64,000 bases of DNA, taken from the NCBI GenBank assembly GCA_003259005.1, contig QLII01000001.1, positions 5,757,001-5,821,000 on the forward strand. Direction: 5' to 3'. The notes under the pieces are model-generated. The model ran no database searches. It had not been told where the DNA came from and was given only the letters and a program-made list of their open reading frames with translations. This document shows, one piece after another, positions 27,623 to 37,597 of this stretch (position 1 is the stretch's first letter; each line of letters begins with the position of its first letter). The stretch is from Spirosoma telluris. Lineage in GTDB: Bacteria; Bacteroidota; Bacteroidia; Cytophagales; Spirosomataceae. The translations under genes and the position numbers were made by a program.

Positions 27623-28242
27623 TGTTCAGGATGGGAATGATTACTAAACATACGAGCGTAACGGCACTAGCTATCATTGGCCTGTTAGTTGTAGGAGCAT
27701 CCTGCAAAAAAGGACATGATAACACTGGCGTTGAATATGCCCCTCAAATGTATGACGCTGTAGGTTATGAACCTTATCGTCAGATTCGGCCAAATACGAT
27801 TAACCCTCAGGGACTGAACATGCGCCTTCCAGCGCGTGGGACAGTTGCCCGGCCTAATTATCATACAACATTCGGTGAAGGTAGCGACGCTAAAACGGAC
27901 CTAATGATGTATAATATTCCGGCTGATAGTATCGGAATAGCAGAACGTGTGTTAACAAACCCAATTCCAGAGACTGAAAAATCACTGGCGGAAGGTAAAA
28001 TCATCTACACTCGTTATTGCAGCCATTGTCATGGGGAAACTGGTAAAGGAGATGGTCTGGTAGCAGCCCAGTACAAAGGGGTGCCAAACTATTCAACTGA
28101 TGCATACAAGACGATGAATGACGGGCATATTTTCCATGTAATTACCCATGGAAAAGGCCGTATGTGGCCTCACGGATCACAGATTACGCCAGAGGATCGA
28201 TGGAAAATTGTGCAGTACGTGCATAAGCTCCAACAAGGTTAA
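27622..28242 (+). CDS. actE: Alternative complex III subunit ActE, mono-heme cytochrome c lipoprotein
   Basis: A 206-residue exported cytochrome c. The signal peptide ends at a lipobox, VVGASC (Cys about residue 29). One heme site, CSHCHGETGKGDG, lies at about residue 133, with a distal Met likely in GRMWPHGSQI. It transfers electrons within or out of the complex. ATGs at 27631 and 27637 are alternative starts; the first, coupled to actD, is chosen. About 90 nt separate it from actF. Confidence 0.92.
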   Translation: MFRMGMITKHTSVTALAIIGLLVVGASCKKGHDNTGVEYAPQMYDAVGYEPYRQIRPNTINPQGLNMRLPARGTVARPNYHTTFGEGSDAKTDLMMYNIPADSIGIAERVLTNPIPETEKSLAEGKIIYTRYCSHCHGETGKGDGLVAAQYKGVPNYSTDAYKTMNDGHIFHVITHGKGRMWPHGSQITPEDRWKIVQYVHKLQQG

Positions 28243-28334
28243 TATAACGCCAGATGCAGTGATTATCACTGTGAACAGGCAGTTTCTACTAGCAGACGTC
28301 TAACGTCTTTTAATTAATTGACAACCAAATAAGA

Positions 28335-29644
28335 ATGGCATCGGCTCACGCAATACCGTCCTTAGACGAAGAATTTGAATTTACTGCGGAATCCAAACGT
28401 CGACTATTGATCGGCATTGGGGCCGGAGTCGCGTTGGTAGCTATTGGCGCGTACTTACTGGCCTCAGGTGCTGGTTCGCATGAAGCTCATGGAGCTGCTC
28501 ACGCTGCAGGAGCACATGAAGCCCATGGCGCAGGGCACCATGAGTACAAATGGACAACCCGGTTATGGGCAAATGTCTGGTTGAACGCAATTTATTTCAC
28601 TGGTGCGTCAGTTGTGGGCATGTTTTTCATGTCTTACAACTACTTAGCTCAGGCAGGCTGGTCTGTTGCGTTTAAGCGTATTCCAGAAGCAATGCCTGCG
28701 TATTTGCCCTTTATGGCTTTAGCTGTGTTAGGGACGTTTTTCATTGCGGGCCATGACCTTTTTCACTGGACACACCCCGGTTTATATGACACAACAAGTC
28801 CTGAGTTTGATCCAATTATTAATGGTAAGAAAGGATTTTTGAATACCCCTTTCTATCTAGGACGTATTGTAGCCTATTTTGGTCTGTGGTACTTCTTATG
28901 GCAGCGGTTACGTAGTTTCTCACTACAGGAAGATCTCTACGGTGGAACTTCCTATTATGAAAAGAGCATAAAGTATGGTGTAGCCTTCCTGCTCGTGTTT
29001 GGTGTAACATCGTCTACTTCAGCCTGGGATTTTGTGATGTCTATTGATACCCACTGGTTCAGTACCATGTTCGGTTGGTATACACTGGCAAGCTGGCATG
29101 TAACAGGCTTAGCCATCATCACACTGACAGTAGTAACCTTGAAAGAGCGCGGCTATATGCAGTGGGTGAATGAAAGCCACCTGCATGACCTTGGTAAATT
29201 CATGTTTGCGTTCAGTATCTTCTGGACTTACGTATGGTTTGCTCAGTTTATGCTGATTTATTATGCCAACTTACCTGAAGAGACGATCTATTATCGTGAG
29301 CGTTTCAGTGGTTTTGGGGTATTTACAAAGCTCCTTTCTTCGTTAACATATTTTTAAACTTTGTCTTTCCATTCCTCGTTTTGATGACTCGGGATGCAAA
29401 GCGGACGTATATCATTTTGAAAGTAGCTGCCTGGGGTATTATTGTAGGCCACTACTTTGATTTCTATACGAATATAATGCCAGGAACGGTTGGAGAGCAT
29501 GGCGGATTTGGTCCCATTGAATTTGGTATGATCCTGATTTTTGCATGTGGATTTGCCTGGAGTCTTTTTTCACAATTGACAAAAGCGAACCTGATTCCTA
29601 AGAATCACCCGATGTTGGAGGAAACCCTGCACCACGATATTTAA
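28335..29644 (+). CDS. actF: Alternative complex III subunit ActF, membrane protein, with one frame break
   Basis: ActF is the second NrfD-like membrane core of the complex. A His/Ala-rich region (EAHGAAHAAGAHEAHGAGHH at about residues 48-67) sits between transmembrane segments 1 and 2. The frame breaks in the G run 29316-29319; adding one G gives GFGGIYKAPFFVNIFLN and runs into the downstream frame, which carries VLMTRDAKRTYIILKVAAWG. The repaired protein is 436 residues with about ten transmembrane segments. The downstream ATG at 29381 is a fragment start, not a separate gene. Confidence 0.9.
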
Positions 29645-29663
29645 TCATTAACCGATAGAAAAC

Positions 29664-30755
29664 ATGGTTTATATAGTTGCTTTGTTAGCGGTTATCTTTT
29701 TGGGCCTGGCGGCAGTAGTCGTTTCCCGAATGGCAACCGTTGTCAAGAACGCAAGTGGCCCGGTTGAAGAAGGGCGTATTGGAATGAGTAACCGGATCAA
29801 CGGTTTGTTAATGGTTGTGTTCTTTGTGACAGGCCTGATTGGAGCTATATGGTCTTTCCTACATGCTAAACAATTTTTCCTGCCTGAAGCATCTACACCG
29901 CACGGACGTCATACCGACTTTTTGTTTTGGCTTGGTATGAGCATCATTACAATAGCCTTTGTTGTTACCAATGCGCTGTTGTTCTTTTTTGCCTGGCGTT
30001 ATCAACATCGGGAAGGTTATAAAGCTGCTTATTACCCAGAAAACCACAAACTGGAACTAATCTGGACAGTTATTCCAGCTGTAGTCATGGCTCTTTTAGT
30101 CTTTACGGGCTGGAAAGCATGGCGTGATATTATGGCTGAAGCTCCTGAAAATGCACAGGTCTTTGAAATTGTTGGTAAGCAGTTTAACTGGATTGCCCGC
30201 TATCCTGGAGTTGATAATAACAAATTGGGTAGCTTTAACTATAAGCTGATTGACAATAACAACGAAACAGGGATTGATTATACGGATGAGGCATCGTTTG
30301 ATGATTTTGTCTCTACATCTGAACTCCATATTCCTGTTAATAAGCCTATTTTGTTGAAAATCCGTGCACGGGATGTATTGCATAGTGTATTCATTCCTCA
30401 CCTCCGGGTAAAAATGGATGCTGTACCAGGTATGCCCACCCGTTTTCAGTTTACGGCTGATAAGACAACGGATGAAATGAAGAACATCACAGGTAATCCT
30501 AATTTTACCTATGAAATTGCTTGTACTGAAGTATGTGGTCAAGGCCACTTCTCTATGCGGATACGTTTAGTTGTTGAAGATGAAGCCTCTTGGTTAGCCT
30601 GGTGTAAAGAACAAAAACCTCTATTGACATCAACGCCAGAATTGGCAAGTCGTATTCCGGCTAATTTAAAAGCAAAAGCGGCTAAATATTTGCCTGCTGA
30701 TGCAACGGCTGCACCAGCAGATAGTGTGACTGCATCAATACTACCAAAGGGGTAA
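29664..30755 (+). CDS. ctaC: Cytochrome c oxidase subunit II
   Basis: A 363-residue subunit II carrying the CuA electron-entry centre. Three hydrophobic segments are seen: residues 1-20, about 48-68 and about 92-113 (with HKLELIWTVIPAVVMALLVF forming another at about 130-150), more than the usual two. The CuA ligands are in HSVFIPHLRVKMD and CTEVCGQGHFSM (Cys-x3-Cys-x3-His-x2-Met). There is no fused cytochrome c domain, unlike classical caa3 subunit II, so an ActE-type cytochrome probably donates electrons. The C-terminus is Ala/Pro-rich. Confidence 0.94.
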   Translation: MVYIVALLAVIFLGLAAVVVSRMATVVKNASGPVEEGRIGMSNRINGLLMVVFFVTGLIGAIWSFLHAKQFFLPEASTPHGRHTDFLFWLGMSIITIAFVVTNALLFFFAWRYQHREGYKAAYYPENHKLELIWTVIPAVVMALLVFTGWKAWRDIMAEAPENAQVFEIVGKQFNWIARYPGVDNNKLGSFNYKLIDNNNETGIDYTDEASFDDFVSTSELHIPVNKPILLKIRARDVLHSVFIPHLRVKMDAVPGMPTRFQFTADKTTDEMKNITGNPNFTYEIACTEVCGQGHFSMRIRLVVEDEASWLAWCKEQKPLLTSTPELASRIPANLKAKAAKYLPADATAAPADSVTASILPKG

Positions 30756-30805
30756 TCGTAGCAAGTGCCACCCATTAATTTTTAAACTTACAATAACCAA
30801 ATACT

Positions 30806-32687
30806 ATGGCGACTGTATCAGCTAACTCGGCAACCGTGGCACATGCAGCAGAGCATGAGCATCATGAGCCGCAAAGTTTTTGGCGCAAGTATATTTTCTC
30901 GGAAGACCATAAAACCATTGCTAAACAATACCTAATCTCAGGTATCTTTTGGTCAATCATTGGTATTAGTTTGTCGGTCATGTTCCGCCTTCAGTTAGGG
31001 TTCCCTAATATGAAGTTAGATTTCCTGCGGCCTATTCTCGGTACCTGGATTAATGAAACGGGTAAGCTTGACCCAGACTTCTATCTTGCATTAGTAACCA
31101 TGCATGGTACGATCATGGTATTTTTCGTACTAACAGCTGGTTTGAGTGGTACGTTTTCAAACTTTCTGATTCCTCTTCAGGTAGGTGCTCGTGACATGGC
31201 TTCGGGCTTTCTGAATATGTTATCATATTGGTTCTTCTTCATGGCTAGCGTGCTGATGTTCGGTTCGTTGTTCATTGAAACGGGACCTGCTTCAGGTGGT
31301 TGGGTAATTTACCCACCATTGAGCGCCTTACCACAAGCCCATAAAGGATCGGAACTAGGCATGACCTTGTGGTTAGTCAGTATGGCGCTCTTTATCGTAT
31401 CGCAGTTGCTGGGAGGTATTAATTACATCACTACTGTAATTAACCTTCGGACGCGCGGTATGTCGTTTAGCAAATTACCACTGACCATTTGGGCATTTTT
31501 ATTAACCGCTATTTTGGGGTTGATCTCATTCCCAGTATTATTGTCAGCAGCACTACTCCTTATTTTTGACCGGAGCTTTGGTACGAGTTTCTACTTGTCT
31601 GAAATTTATATTAAGGGGGAAGCGCTACCAAACGTAGGTGGTAGTCCGATTTTGTTCCAGCACTTATTCTGGTTCCTGGCCACCCAGAGGTATATATAGT
31701 ACTGCTACCTGCACTTGGTATGACATCTGAGATTATCGCTACGAATGCTCGTAAGCCAATCTTTGGATACCGCGCGATGATTGCATCCATGATGGGTATC
31801 GCTTTTCTAGCCTTTATCGTATGGGCGCACCATATGTTTGTAACAGGTATGAACCCATTCCTGGGATCGATATTCATGTTCCTGACACTTATTATTGCGG
31901 TTCCATCGGCGGTAAAAGCGTTTAACTACATTACAACGCTATGGCGTGGTAATATTCGATTTACGCCAGCTATGTTATTCTCCATTGGGCTGGTATCCTT
32001 CTTTATTTCGGGGGGCTAACCGGTATCATTCTGGGTAACTCAGCACTGGATATTCAACTACACGATACGTACTTCGTTGTAGCTCACTTCCACTTAGTAA
32101 TGGGTGCTGCATCGGCTTTTGGGTTATTAGCGGGCGTTTATCACTGGTTCCCCAAAATGTTTGGCCGGTTAATGAATGAAAAGCTTGGTTATATCCACTT
32201 CTGGTTGACATTTATCGGTATATACCTCGTTTTCTTCCCAATGCACTATATTGGGATCGCAGGTTTCCCTCGCCGGTATTATGCCTTTACAAGCTACGAT
32301 TTCACAAAGAATATCTTTGCTGATATGAATGCCTTTATCAGCCTGGCAGCTATTTTCACCTTTACGGCCCAGTGGATATTCATCTATAATTTTGTTTATA
32401 GCCTTATCAAAGGAAAGAAATCTCCGCAAAATCCTTGGAAATCGAATACGCTGGAATGGACAGCTCCAATTAGCCCTGGTCATGGTAATTGGCCCGGTGA
32501 AATTCCCGCTGTTTATCGTTGGCCATATGATTATAGCAAACCAGGTGCTAAGGATGACTTCATTCCTCAAAACGTGCCATACTCGCAAACTCCTGAGTCT
32601 AATCTGCCTCATGAAAATGAGTTGATTGGTTTGGAAAAAGAGATTGAGGCACAAAACCTGAATGATCAATTCAATCAGCCTCACTAA
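30806..32687 (+). CDS. ctaD: Cytochrome c oxidase subunit I with two frame breaks
   Basis: The catalytic heme-copper subunit that reduces oxygen and pumps protons. Visible parts include the low-spin heme His region TMHGTIMVFFVLTAG and, after repair, FWFLGHPEVYIVLLP (CuB His and cross-linked Tyr) and HDTYFVVAHFHLVMG (heme a/a3 ligands). The frame breaks at GG 31678-31679, exactly in the glycine codon of GHPEVY, and in the G run 32010-32015. One G at each site restores 627 residues without gaps. The N-terminus is His-rich (AAEHEHHEPQ). The stop overlaps the ctaA start by 26 nt. A core respiratory gene is unlikely to be dead. Confidence 0.93.
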
Positions 32688-33675
32688 TAGAAAAGAACAG
32701 CGATTCCGGAGCCTGGCGTTTCTGACAGTAATCCTTATCTATCTGGTTATTTTAGCTGGTGGAATTGTTAGAAGTACGGGCTCTGGAATGGGCTGTCCTG
32801 ATTGGCCAAAATGCTTTGGCCGTTGGGTGCCTCCTACAGAAATCTCCCAATTGCCAGCAAATTATCAGGAGATTTATGGCGCTAAACTGAAAGGAGAAGT
32901 TACGTTCAACGCCGTAAAAACCTGGATAGAATACGCCAATCGGTTACTAGGCGTCTTATCCGGTTTTTTCGTTTTAGCGACTCTGATAGCTTCTCTGACT
33001 TATCTTAGAAAAGACAACACAATTGTTTGGGGAAGTATAGCCGCTCTCCTGTTAATTGGAGCAAATGGTTGGCTAGGATCACGTGTAGTAGCTACAGAGC
33101 TAGCTCATTACATGATCACCATTCATATGTTTTTAGCTATTGCAGTAGCGTTCGCTTTACTTTTTATTCTAGTTCGTTCTAATGCAGCACGATTGACGGT
33201 AGAAAGACTAGGGATTACATCACAGCGCTGGTTACTTGTGGTGGCATTAAGCTTAACACTAGGACAGATTATTTTAGGAACGCAGGTTAGAGATTCACTG
33301 GATGAAGTTGTTAAGCAATTAGGTTATGCACAGCGTGATAACTGGATAAGTAACTTGAACTGGCAGTTTTATATTCACCGCTCATTCTCGTTAGTACTAC
33401 TTGTTTTTCATCTAGTTGTTATCTACCAACTTCGAAAATTAACCACAGTAGGTTGGTTGGCGAATTTGACGAAAGCACTTATAAGCGTTGTAGTTATAGA
33501 AATTGGAACAGGTGTTTTAATGGCCTATTTTGGTGTTCCAGCTATAGCGCAACCGATTCATTTACTGCTGGCTTTAGTCATGGTTGGCTTGCAATTTTCG
33601 ATATGGTTATTGTTGACGCCAGCCATGTTGGTGTCGAATCACAGATATAAGGAGTCGCGATTAGTGGAGGTTTAA
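32662..33675 (+). CDS. ctaA: Heme A synthase (COX15/CtaA family)
   Basis: Converts heme O to heme A for the oxidase. The 337-residue protein has about eight transmembrane segments and the family motifs GGIVRSTGSGMGCPDWPKCFG (broken here at residues 31-51), the His motif WIEYANRLLGVLSGF and the second-half QFYIHRSFSLVLL. The start MINSISLTNRKEQRF overlaps the ctaD end by 26 nt in another frame, which suggests coupling. It is followed by ctaB after a 1-nt gap. Confidence 0.94.
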   Translation: MINSISLTNRKEQRFRSLAFLTVILIYLVILAGGIVRSTGSGMGCPDWPKCFGRWVPPTEISQLPANYQEIYGAKLKGEVTFNAVKTWIEYANRLLGVLSGFFVLATLIASLTYLRKDNTIVWGSIAALLLIGANGWLGSRVVATELAHYMITIHMFLAIAVAFALLFILVRSNAARLTVERLGITSQRWLLVVALSLTLGQIILGTQVRDSLDEVVKQLGYAQRDNWISNLNWQFYIHRSFSLVLLVFHLVVIYQLRKLTTVGWLANLTKALISVVVIEIGTGVLMAYFGVPAIAQPIHLLLALVMVGLQFSIWLLLTPAMLVSNHRYKESRLVEV

Positions 33676-33676
33676 T

Positions 33677-34555
33677 ATGGAAAAAGTAGTAGCAACAGCC
33701 TTACTAAATAATAAGGCTAAAGCATACATTGAATTGTTAAAGCTGAAGCTTACACTGGCAGTTGTATTCTCTGGTGTATTTGGATACTGTCTGGCTATAG
33801 AGCAAATCAGTTGGTGGAAGATAGCCATATTGATTATTGCTTCAATTGGCATGACTGGGGCCGCAAATATTATTAATCAAATCATTGAAAAAGATTCGGA
33901 CAAAGTAATGAAGCGGACCGCTGTCCGGCCATTACCTACAGGACGACTTACGGTTCGCGAAGCGGCTACGTTTGCTTTTGTCTTATTTAGTGCTTCCTGC
34001 TATTTATACGTTCAATTTTTTAATATCCGGGCTGCGGCATTAGCTGTCTTATCGTTATTGCTTTACGGCTTTGTTTATACGCCACTTAAACGTAAGGGCC
34101 AGATTGCAGTGTTTGTAGGAGCTTTGCCGGGCGCGTTTCCGCCGATGATAGGCTGGGTTGCAGCCACAAACCAGTTTGGCTGGGTTCCTGGTATTTTGTT
34201 TGCGGTACAATTTTTCTGGCAGTTCCCGCATTTCTGGTCGATTGGTTGGCTGGCGTTTGACGAGTACAAAAAAGCAGGTATCCAAATGATGCCGGGGAAT
34301 GGAAAGACGACAGAAACCGCTTTCAGAATTATGATTTATACATTATTTCTGATTCCTGTTGGCTGGCTTCCTTACCTTCTGGGTGTAACAGGGATTTATT
34401 CTGCTTTAGTCGCTATGATTGGCGGAATCTTGTTCCTGGCGCAAACGTTTCACTTAATGAGAACGTGTACGGACAAGGCAGCACTGCAAATGATGTTCGG
34501 GTCATTGCTGTATTTGCCTGTTGTACAGATTGTTTACCTGTTAGATAAAGTATAA
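33677..34555 (+). CDS. ctaB: Protoheme IX farnesyltransferase
   Basis: A UbiA-family prenyltransferase that makes heme O from heme B, feeding ctaA. The 292-residue protein has about eight to nine transmembrane segments and the aspartate-rich motif NQIIEKDSDKVMKRTAVRPLP (near residues 67-87, split: NQIIEKDSD and KVMKRT) with the second motif YTPLKRKGQIAVFVGALPGA. The start ATG at 33677 nearly abuts the ctaA stop. Normal length. Confidence 0.95.
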   Translation: MEKVVATALLNNKAKAYIELLKLKLTLAVVFSGVFGYCLAIEQISWWKIAILIIASIGMTGAANIINQIIEKDSDKVMKRTAVRPLPTGRLTVREAATFAFVLFSASCYLYVQFFNIRAAALAVLSLLLYGFVYTPLKRKGQIAVFVGALPGAFPPMIGWVAATNQFGWVPGILFAVQFFWQFPHFWSIGWLAFDEYKKAGIQMMPGNGKTTETAFRIMIYTLFLIPVGWLPYLLGVTGIYSALVAMIGGILFLAQTFHLMRTCTDKAALQMMFGSLLYLPVVQIVYLLDKV

Positions 34556-34564
34556 CAACAAATC

Positions 34565-35155
34565 ATGAGTGAATTAGTCAACGATATTTCATTAATTGAA
34601 GAGCCGCAGGAAACGCTCTCGATGAATCCCCGCAAGTTTATTCTGTGGTTGTTCATCGTAAGTATAATTATGCTCTTTGCCGCTATGACCAGCGCATATC
34701 TGGTTCGTAGGGCGGAAGGGAATTGGCTGGAATATGATATTCCGTCAATCTTTTCATACAGTTCGGTAGTTCTGGTTATTAGTAGCCTGACGATGCACTG
34801 GGCTTACTTATCTGCAAAAAAAGACAACTTTGGCAATCTTAAGATTGCGATAACTGTTACTTTTGTGCTTGGCGTGATTTTCCTGTACATGCAGTTTCAG
34901 GGTTGGGTTGAGTTGGTTAACGAAAATGTGTTTTTTGTTGGAAATCCAGCTGGATCGTTCATGTATATTTTTACCGGATTACACGGCTTTCACTTAATCT
35001 CCGGCCTAGTTGTGCTAGTGGTTGCGCTGATTGCCTCTTTCCGGCTCCGCATTCATGCTACAAGTATGAATCAAATTGAAATTGCCGCTGCTTACTGGCA
35101 CTTTTTAGACATTTTGTGGTTGTATTTGTTTTTCTTTTTAGTCTATTTCCATTGA
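34565..35155 (+). CDS. Cytochrome c oxidase subunit III-like protein, first copy
   Basis: A 196-residue heme-copper oxidase subunit III homologue with five transmembrane segments, for example FILWLFIVSIIMLFAAMTSAY (near residue 25) and GLHGFHLISGLVVLVVAL (near residue 140). The conserved glutamate/His patterns HGFHLISG and AAYWHFLDILWLYLFFFLVYF are clear. The gene sits 9 nt after ctaB. The next gene is a second, longer subunit III homologue; the pair presumably are both part of the oxidase, but their division of labour is unknown. Confidence 0.9.
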   Translation: MSELVNDISLIEEPQETLSMNPRKFILWLFIVSIIMLFAAMTSAYLVRRAEGNWLEYDIPSIFSYSSVVLVISSLTMHWAYLSAKKDNFGNLKIAITVTFVLGVIFLYMQFQGWVELVNENVFFVGNPAGSFMYIFTGLHGFHLISGLVVLVVALIASFRLRIHATSMNQIEIAAAYWHFLDILWLYLFFFLVYFH

Positions 35156-35170
35156 TAATCTCTTAGACGC

Positions 35171-35968
35171 ATGGCGGCTACTGTAACACACGATACCCTG
35201 ACGACCGACTCGGAACAAGTGTTCGACAAGAAAACCTGGATGGGTGGTGTTGAACCCATGAAAGTGAGCTACGGCAAGCTGATGATGTGGTTCTTCCTGA
35301 TCTCCGATACATTCACGTTCTCGGCATTACTGGTCACGTATGGCCTTATTCGGTATAGCTATCCGGCTTGGGACCCTGCTATCTATGGCGAAGTGTTCAA
35401 ATTTTCGAACCTTTACTGGCCAACGCCAGAAATGGTTTATGCCGCTGTACCATTTCTACATGGCATTCACCTACCATTGATATTCGTCGGTATCATGACG
35501 TTTATCCTCATTTTTAGTAGCGTTACGATGGTACTTGCCGTAGAAGCTGGTCACCGCATGGATCGTGCTGATGTGGAAAAATACATGCTCTGGACAATTC
35601 TGGGTGGATTTACTTTCTTAGGTAGCCAGGCGTGGGAATGGTCTCACTTTATTCACGGAACAGAAACGGGTACCACGATCAGTGAACTTATTAATGGCCA
35701 AACGATCCAACGCACGATTTTTGGCGCTAATCTTGTCGAAAACCAGTATGGCCCACCAGCCTTTGCCGACTTGTTCTTCTTCATTACCGGTTTTCATGGT
35801 ACGCACGTATTTAGTGGTGTTGTTTTGAATATCCTGATTTTCTATCGGACTGCAACAGGTTTATATGATCGTCGTGGCCATTACGAAATGGTTGAAAAAG
35901 TAGGTCTCTACTGGCACTTTGTCGATCTGGTTTGGGTATTTGTTTTTACGTTCTTCTATCTGGTATAA
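35171..35968 (+). CDS. ctaE: Cytochrome c oxidase subunit III, second copy
   Basis: A 265-residue subunit III with the typical transmembrane blocks: KLMMWFFLISDTFTFSALLV, VPFLHGIHLPLIFVGIMTF, GFHGTHVFSGVVLNILIFY and the C-terminal GLYWHFVDLVWVFVFTFFYLV. An insert between helices (about 150-195, HFIHGTETGTTISELINGQT) makes it longer than the first copy. It follows 15 nt after that copy. The gene symbol is given to this one because it is nearer the usual length. Confidence 0.9.
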   Translation: MAATVTHDTLTTDSEQVFDKKTWMGGVEPMKVSYGKLMMWFFLISDTFTFSALLVTYGLIRYSYPAWDPAIYGEVFKFSNLYWPTPEMVYAAVPFLHGIHLPLIFVGIMTFILIFSSVTMVLAVEAGHRMDRADVEKYMLWTILGGFTFLGSQAWEWSHFIHGTETGTTISELINGQTIQRTIFGANLVENQYGPPAFADLFFFITGFHGTHVFSGVVLNILIFYRTATGLYDRRGHYEMVEKVGLYWHFVDLVWVFVFTFFYLV

Positions 35969-35980
35969 TAACTTTCTATC

Positions 35981-36316
35981 ATGTCTGATCATACACACGG
36001 AACCCACGAGGTAGGCGAAATACCACCGGCTAATACAGGCCTTATCTGGCGTACCTTTATCATTCTTTCTATCATTACAGCATTTGAGTTCACCCTAGCT
36101 TACTTAATGAAAGCTGGTACGATGAGAACATCAATTTTTGTATTGATGACATTGGTTAAAGCTTTTTATATCGTAGGTGAATTTATGCACCTTAAGCACG
36201 AAGTAAAAAGCTTAATCTGGGCAATTGTTATTCCAGTGGTTTTCATCATTTGGTTACTGGTTGCCTTACTAACTGAAGGTGGCGCAATAGGCGACGCAGT
36301 TTTTGGATTTCATTAA
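35981..36316 (+). CDS. Cytochrome c oxidase subunit IV, prokaryotic type
   Basis: A 111-residue protein with a His-rich polar N-terminus (MSDHTHGTHEVGE) and three transmembrane segments, matching the small bacterial COX4/CtaF-like subunit that stabilises the oxidase. KAFYIVGEFMHLKHEVKSL is the conserved loop between segments 2 and 3. Spacing to neighbours is 12 nt and 3 nt, within the operon. Confidence 0.88.
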   Translation: MSDHTHGTHEVGEIPPANTGLIWRTFIILSIITAFEFTLAYLMKAGTMRTSIFVLMTLVKAFYIVGEFMHLKHEVKSLIWAIVIPVVFIIWLLVALLTEGGAIGDAVFGFH

Positions 36317-36319
36317 GGT

Positions 36320-37030
36320 ATGACAACCACTCGAAAAGCCGGGATCCTGCTCGCTACGCTGCTGGTCCCGGCTTTGCTGTATCTTTTCCTTCGGTTCGGC
36401 ACGCAAAATCATTATGTGCTCGGTCGATACTTGCCCAAGATAGATTCGACAAAGGGGGAGCCGTTAATGGGTAAGGTTAAATTGCGGGATGGTAGCGAAG
36501 TAATTGATACCATTTACAATCATATACCTCCATTTAAATTAATTGATCAGGATGGAAAAGTGATTGATCAGTCTGTAGTAAAGAATAAAATTTACGTTGC
36601 CAGCTTTTTCTTTACGCGTTGTGGTACGATTTGTCCGCGAATTTCTTCTCAACTCACCCGCGTACAGGATATTTTCATAAACAATCCCAATATCATCTTT
36701 CTATCGCATACCGTTGATCCGGAACATGACCAATCGGCACAGCTTAAAGCCTATGCTCAGAAGTACAATGCTATCCCTGGTCGCTGGTATTTCCTGACAG
36801 GAAGCAAGACAGATATATATAATCTGGCCATGCACGGCTACTATTTGCCAACGGTGGACGCAGGGTTAAAGGCTGGAAAGCCAGACGAAACTTTTATTCA
36901 CAGCGAAAAGTTGGTACTAGTGGATAAAGAGGGAATTGTCAGAGGGTTTTACGACGGCACAGACAAGGAAGATGTAGATCGTTTAGTACTTGAAATTCGA
37001 GTATTATTGGATATTTACAGTAAAGAATAA
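36320..37030 (+). CDS. SCO1/SenC family copper chaperone
   Basis: Delivers copper to the CuA site of subunit II. The 236-residue protein has an N-terminal membrane anchor (about residues 5-24, KAGILLATLLVPALLYLFL) and a thioredoxin-like domain. The copper motif is a variant, FFFTRCGTICPRIS: CxxxC with Cys at about residues 99 and 103. The third ligand is the His in FIHSEKLVLVD. Its position directly after the oxidase genes fits the role. Confidence 0.93.
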   Translation: MTTTRKAGILLATLLVPALLYLFLRFGTQNHYVLGRYLPKIDSTKGEPLMGKVKLRDGSEVIDTIYNHIPPFKLIDQDGKVIDQSVVKNKIYVASFFFTRCGTICPRISSQLTRVQDIFINNPNIIFLSHTVDPEHDQSAQLKAYAQKYNAIPGRWYFLTGSKTDIYNLAMHGYYLPTVDAGLKAGKPDETFIHSEKLVLVDKEGIVRGFYDGTDKEDVDRLVLEIRVLLDIYSKE

Positions 37031-37041
37031 ATCGGTAAAAA

Positions 37042-37584
37042 ATGCAAACCGTACAACCAGTTCAGGAGCAGAAAGCTAATCGGGTGATAAACACGTTGGC
37101 ACTGGCTATACCCATTGCAGTAGCTGTATTACTTGGCATTCGTCAGAAAGTTGATCTAGGGTATTGGACAACGTATTTGCCGCACATTAATGGCATCATA
37201 AATTCCCTGACAACTGTCTTATTGTTGATGGGGTTTTACTTTATTAAACAGAAAAACGTAGAAGCACATAAACGTACTATGTTAACCGCCTTTGCCCTTG
37301 GATCGCTGTTTCTGGTTAGTTATGTGCTCTATCACCTCACCAACGAATCGACTCCATTTGGTGGACAGGGTTGGATTCGTCCGGTTTATTATTTTCTGCT
37401 GATATCACACATTGTGTTGTCGGTAGTAGTGGTATGGTTCGTATTAAGAGCGGTTTATTATGCCCTAAGCGGTCAGATTGCGCGACATAAAGCAACCGTG
37501 AAGTATGCGTTCCCAATCTGGCTATACGTTAGCATCACCGGAGTGATTGTCTATTTGATGATCAAACCCTATTACCTTCATTAA
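37042..37584 (+). CDS. DUF420 family membrane protein
   Basis: A 180-residue membrane protein with about five transmembrane segments, opening NRVINTLALAIPIAVAVLLGI and containing HRTMLT-like HKRTMLTAFALGSLFLVSYVLYH and YFLLISHIVLSVVVVWFVLRA. The conserved histidines in these segments are typical of DUF420, a family regularly found in oxidase operons and thought to help oxidase assembly; the mechanism is not established. Confidence 0.9.
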   Translation: MQTVQPVQEQKANRVINTLALAIPIAVAVLLGIRQKVDLGYWTTYLPHINGIINSLTTVLLLMGFYFIKQKNVEAHKRTMLTAFALGSLFLVSYVLYHLTNESTPFGGQGWIRPVYYFLLISHIVLSVVVVWFVLRAVYYALSGQIARHKATVKYAFPIWLYVSITGVIVYLMIKPYYLH

Positions 37585-37597
37585 TTTAGGAAAAGCT

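Noticed and set aside
29381..29644. A separate small membrane protein gene after actF
   Set aside because: It continues the ActF family sequence in a shifted frame; adding one G at 29316-29319 joins the two parts without a gap.
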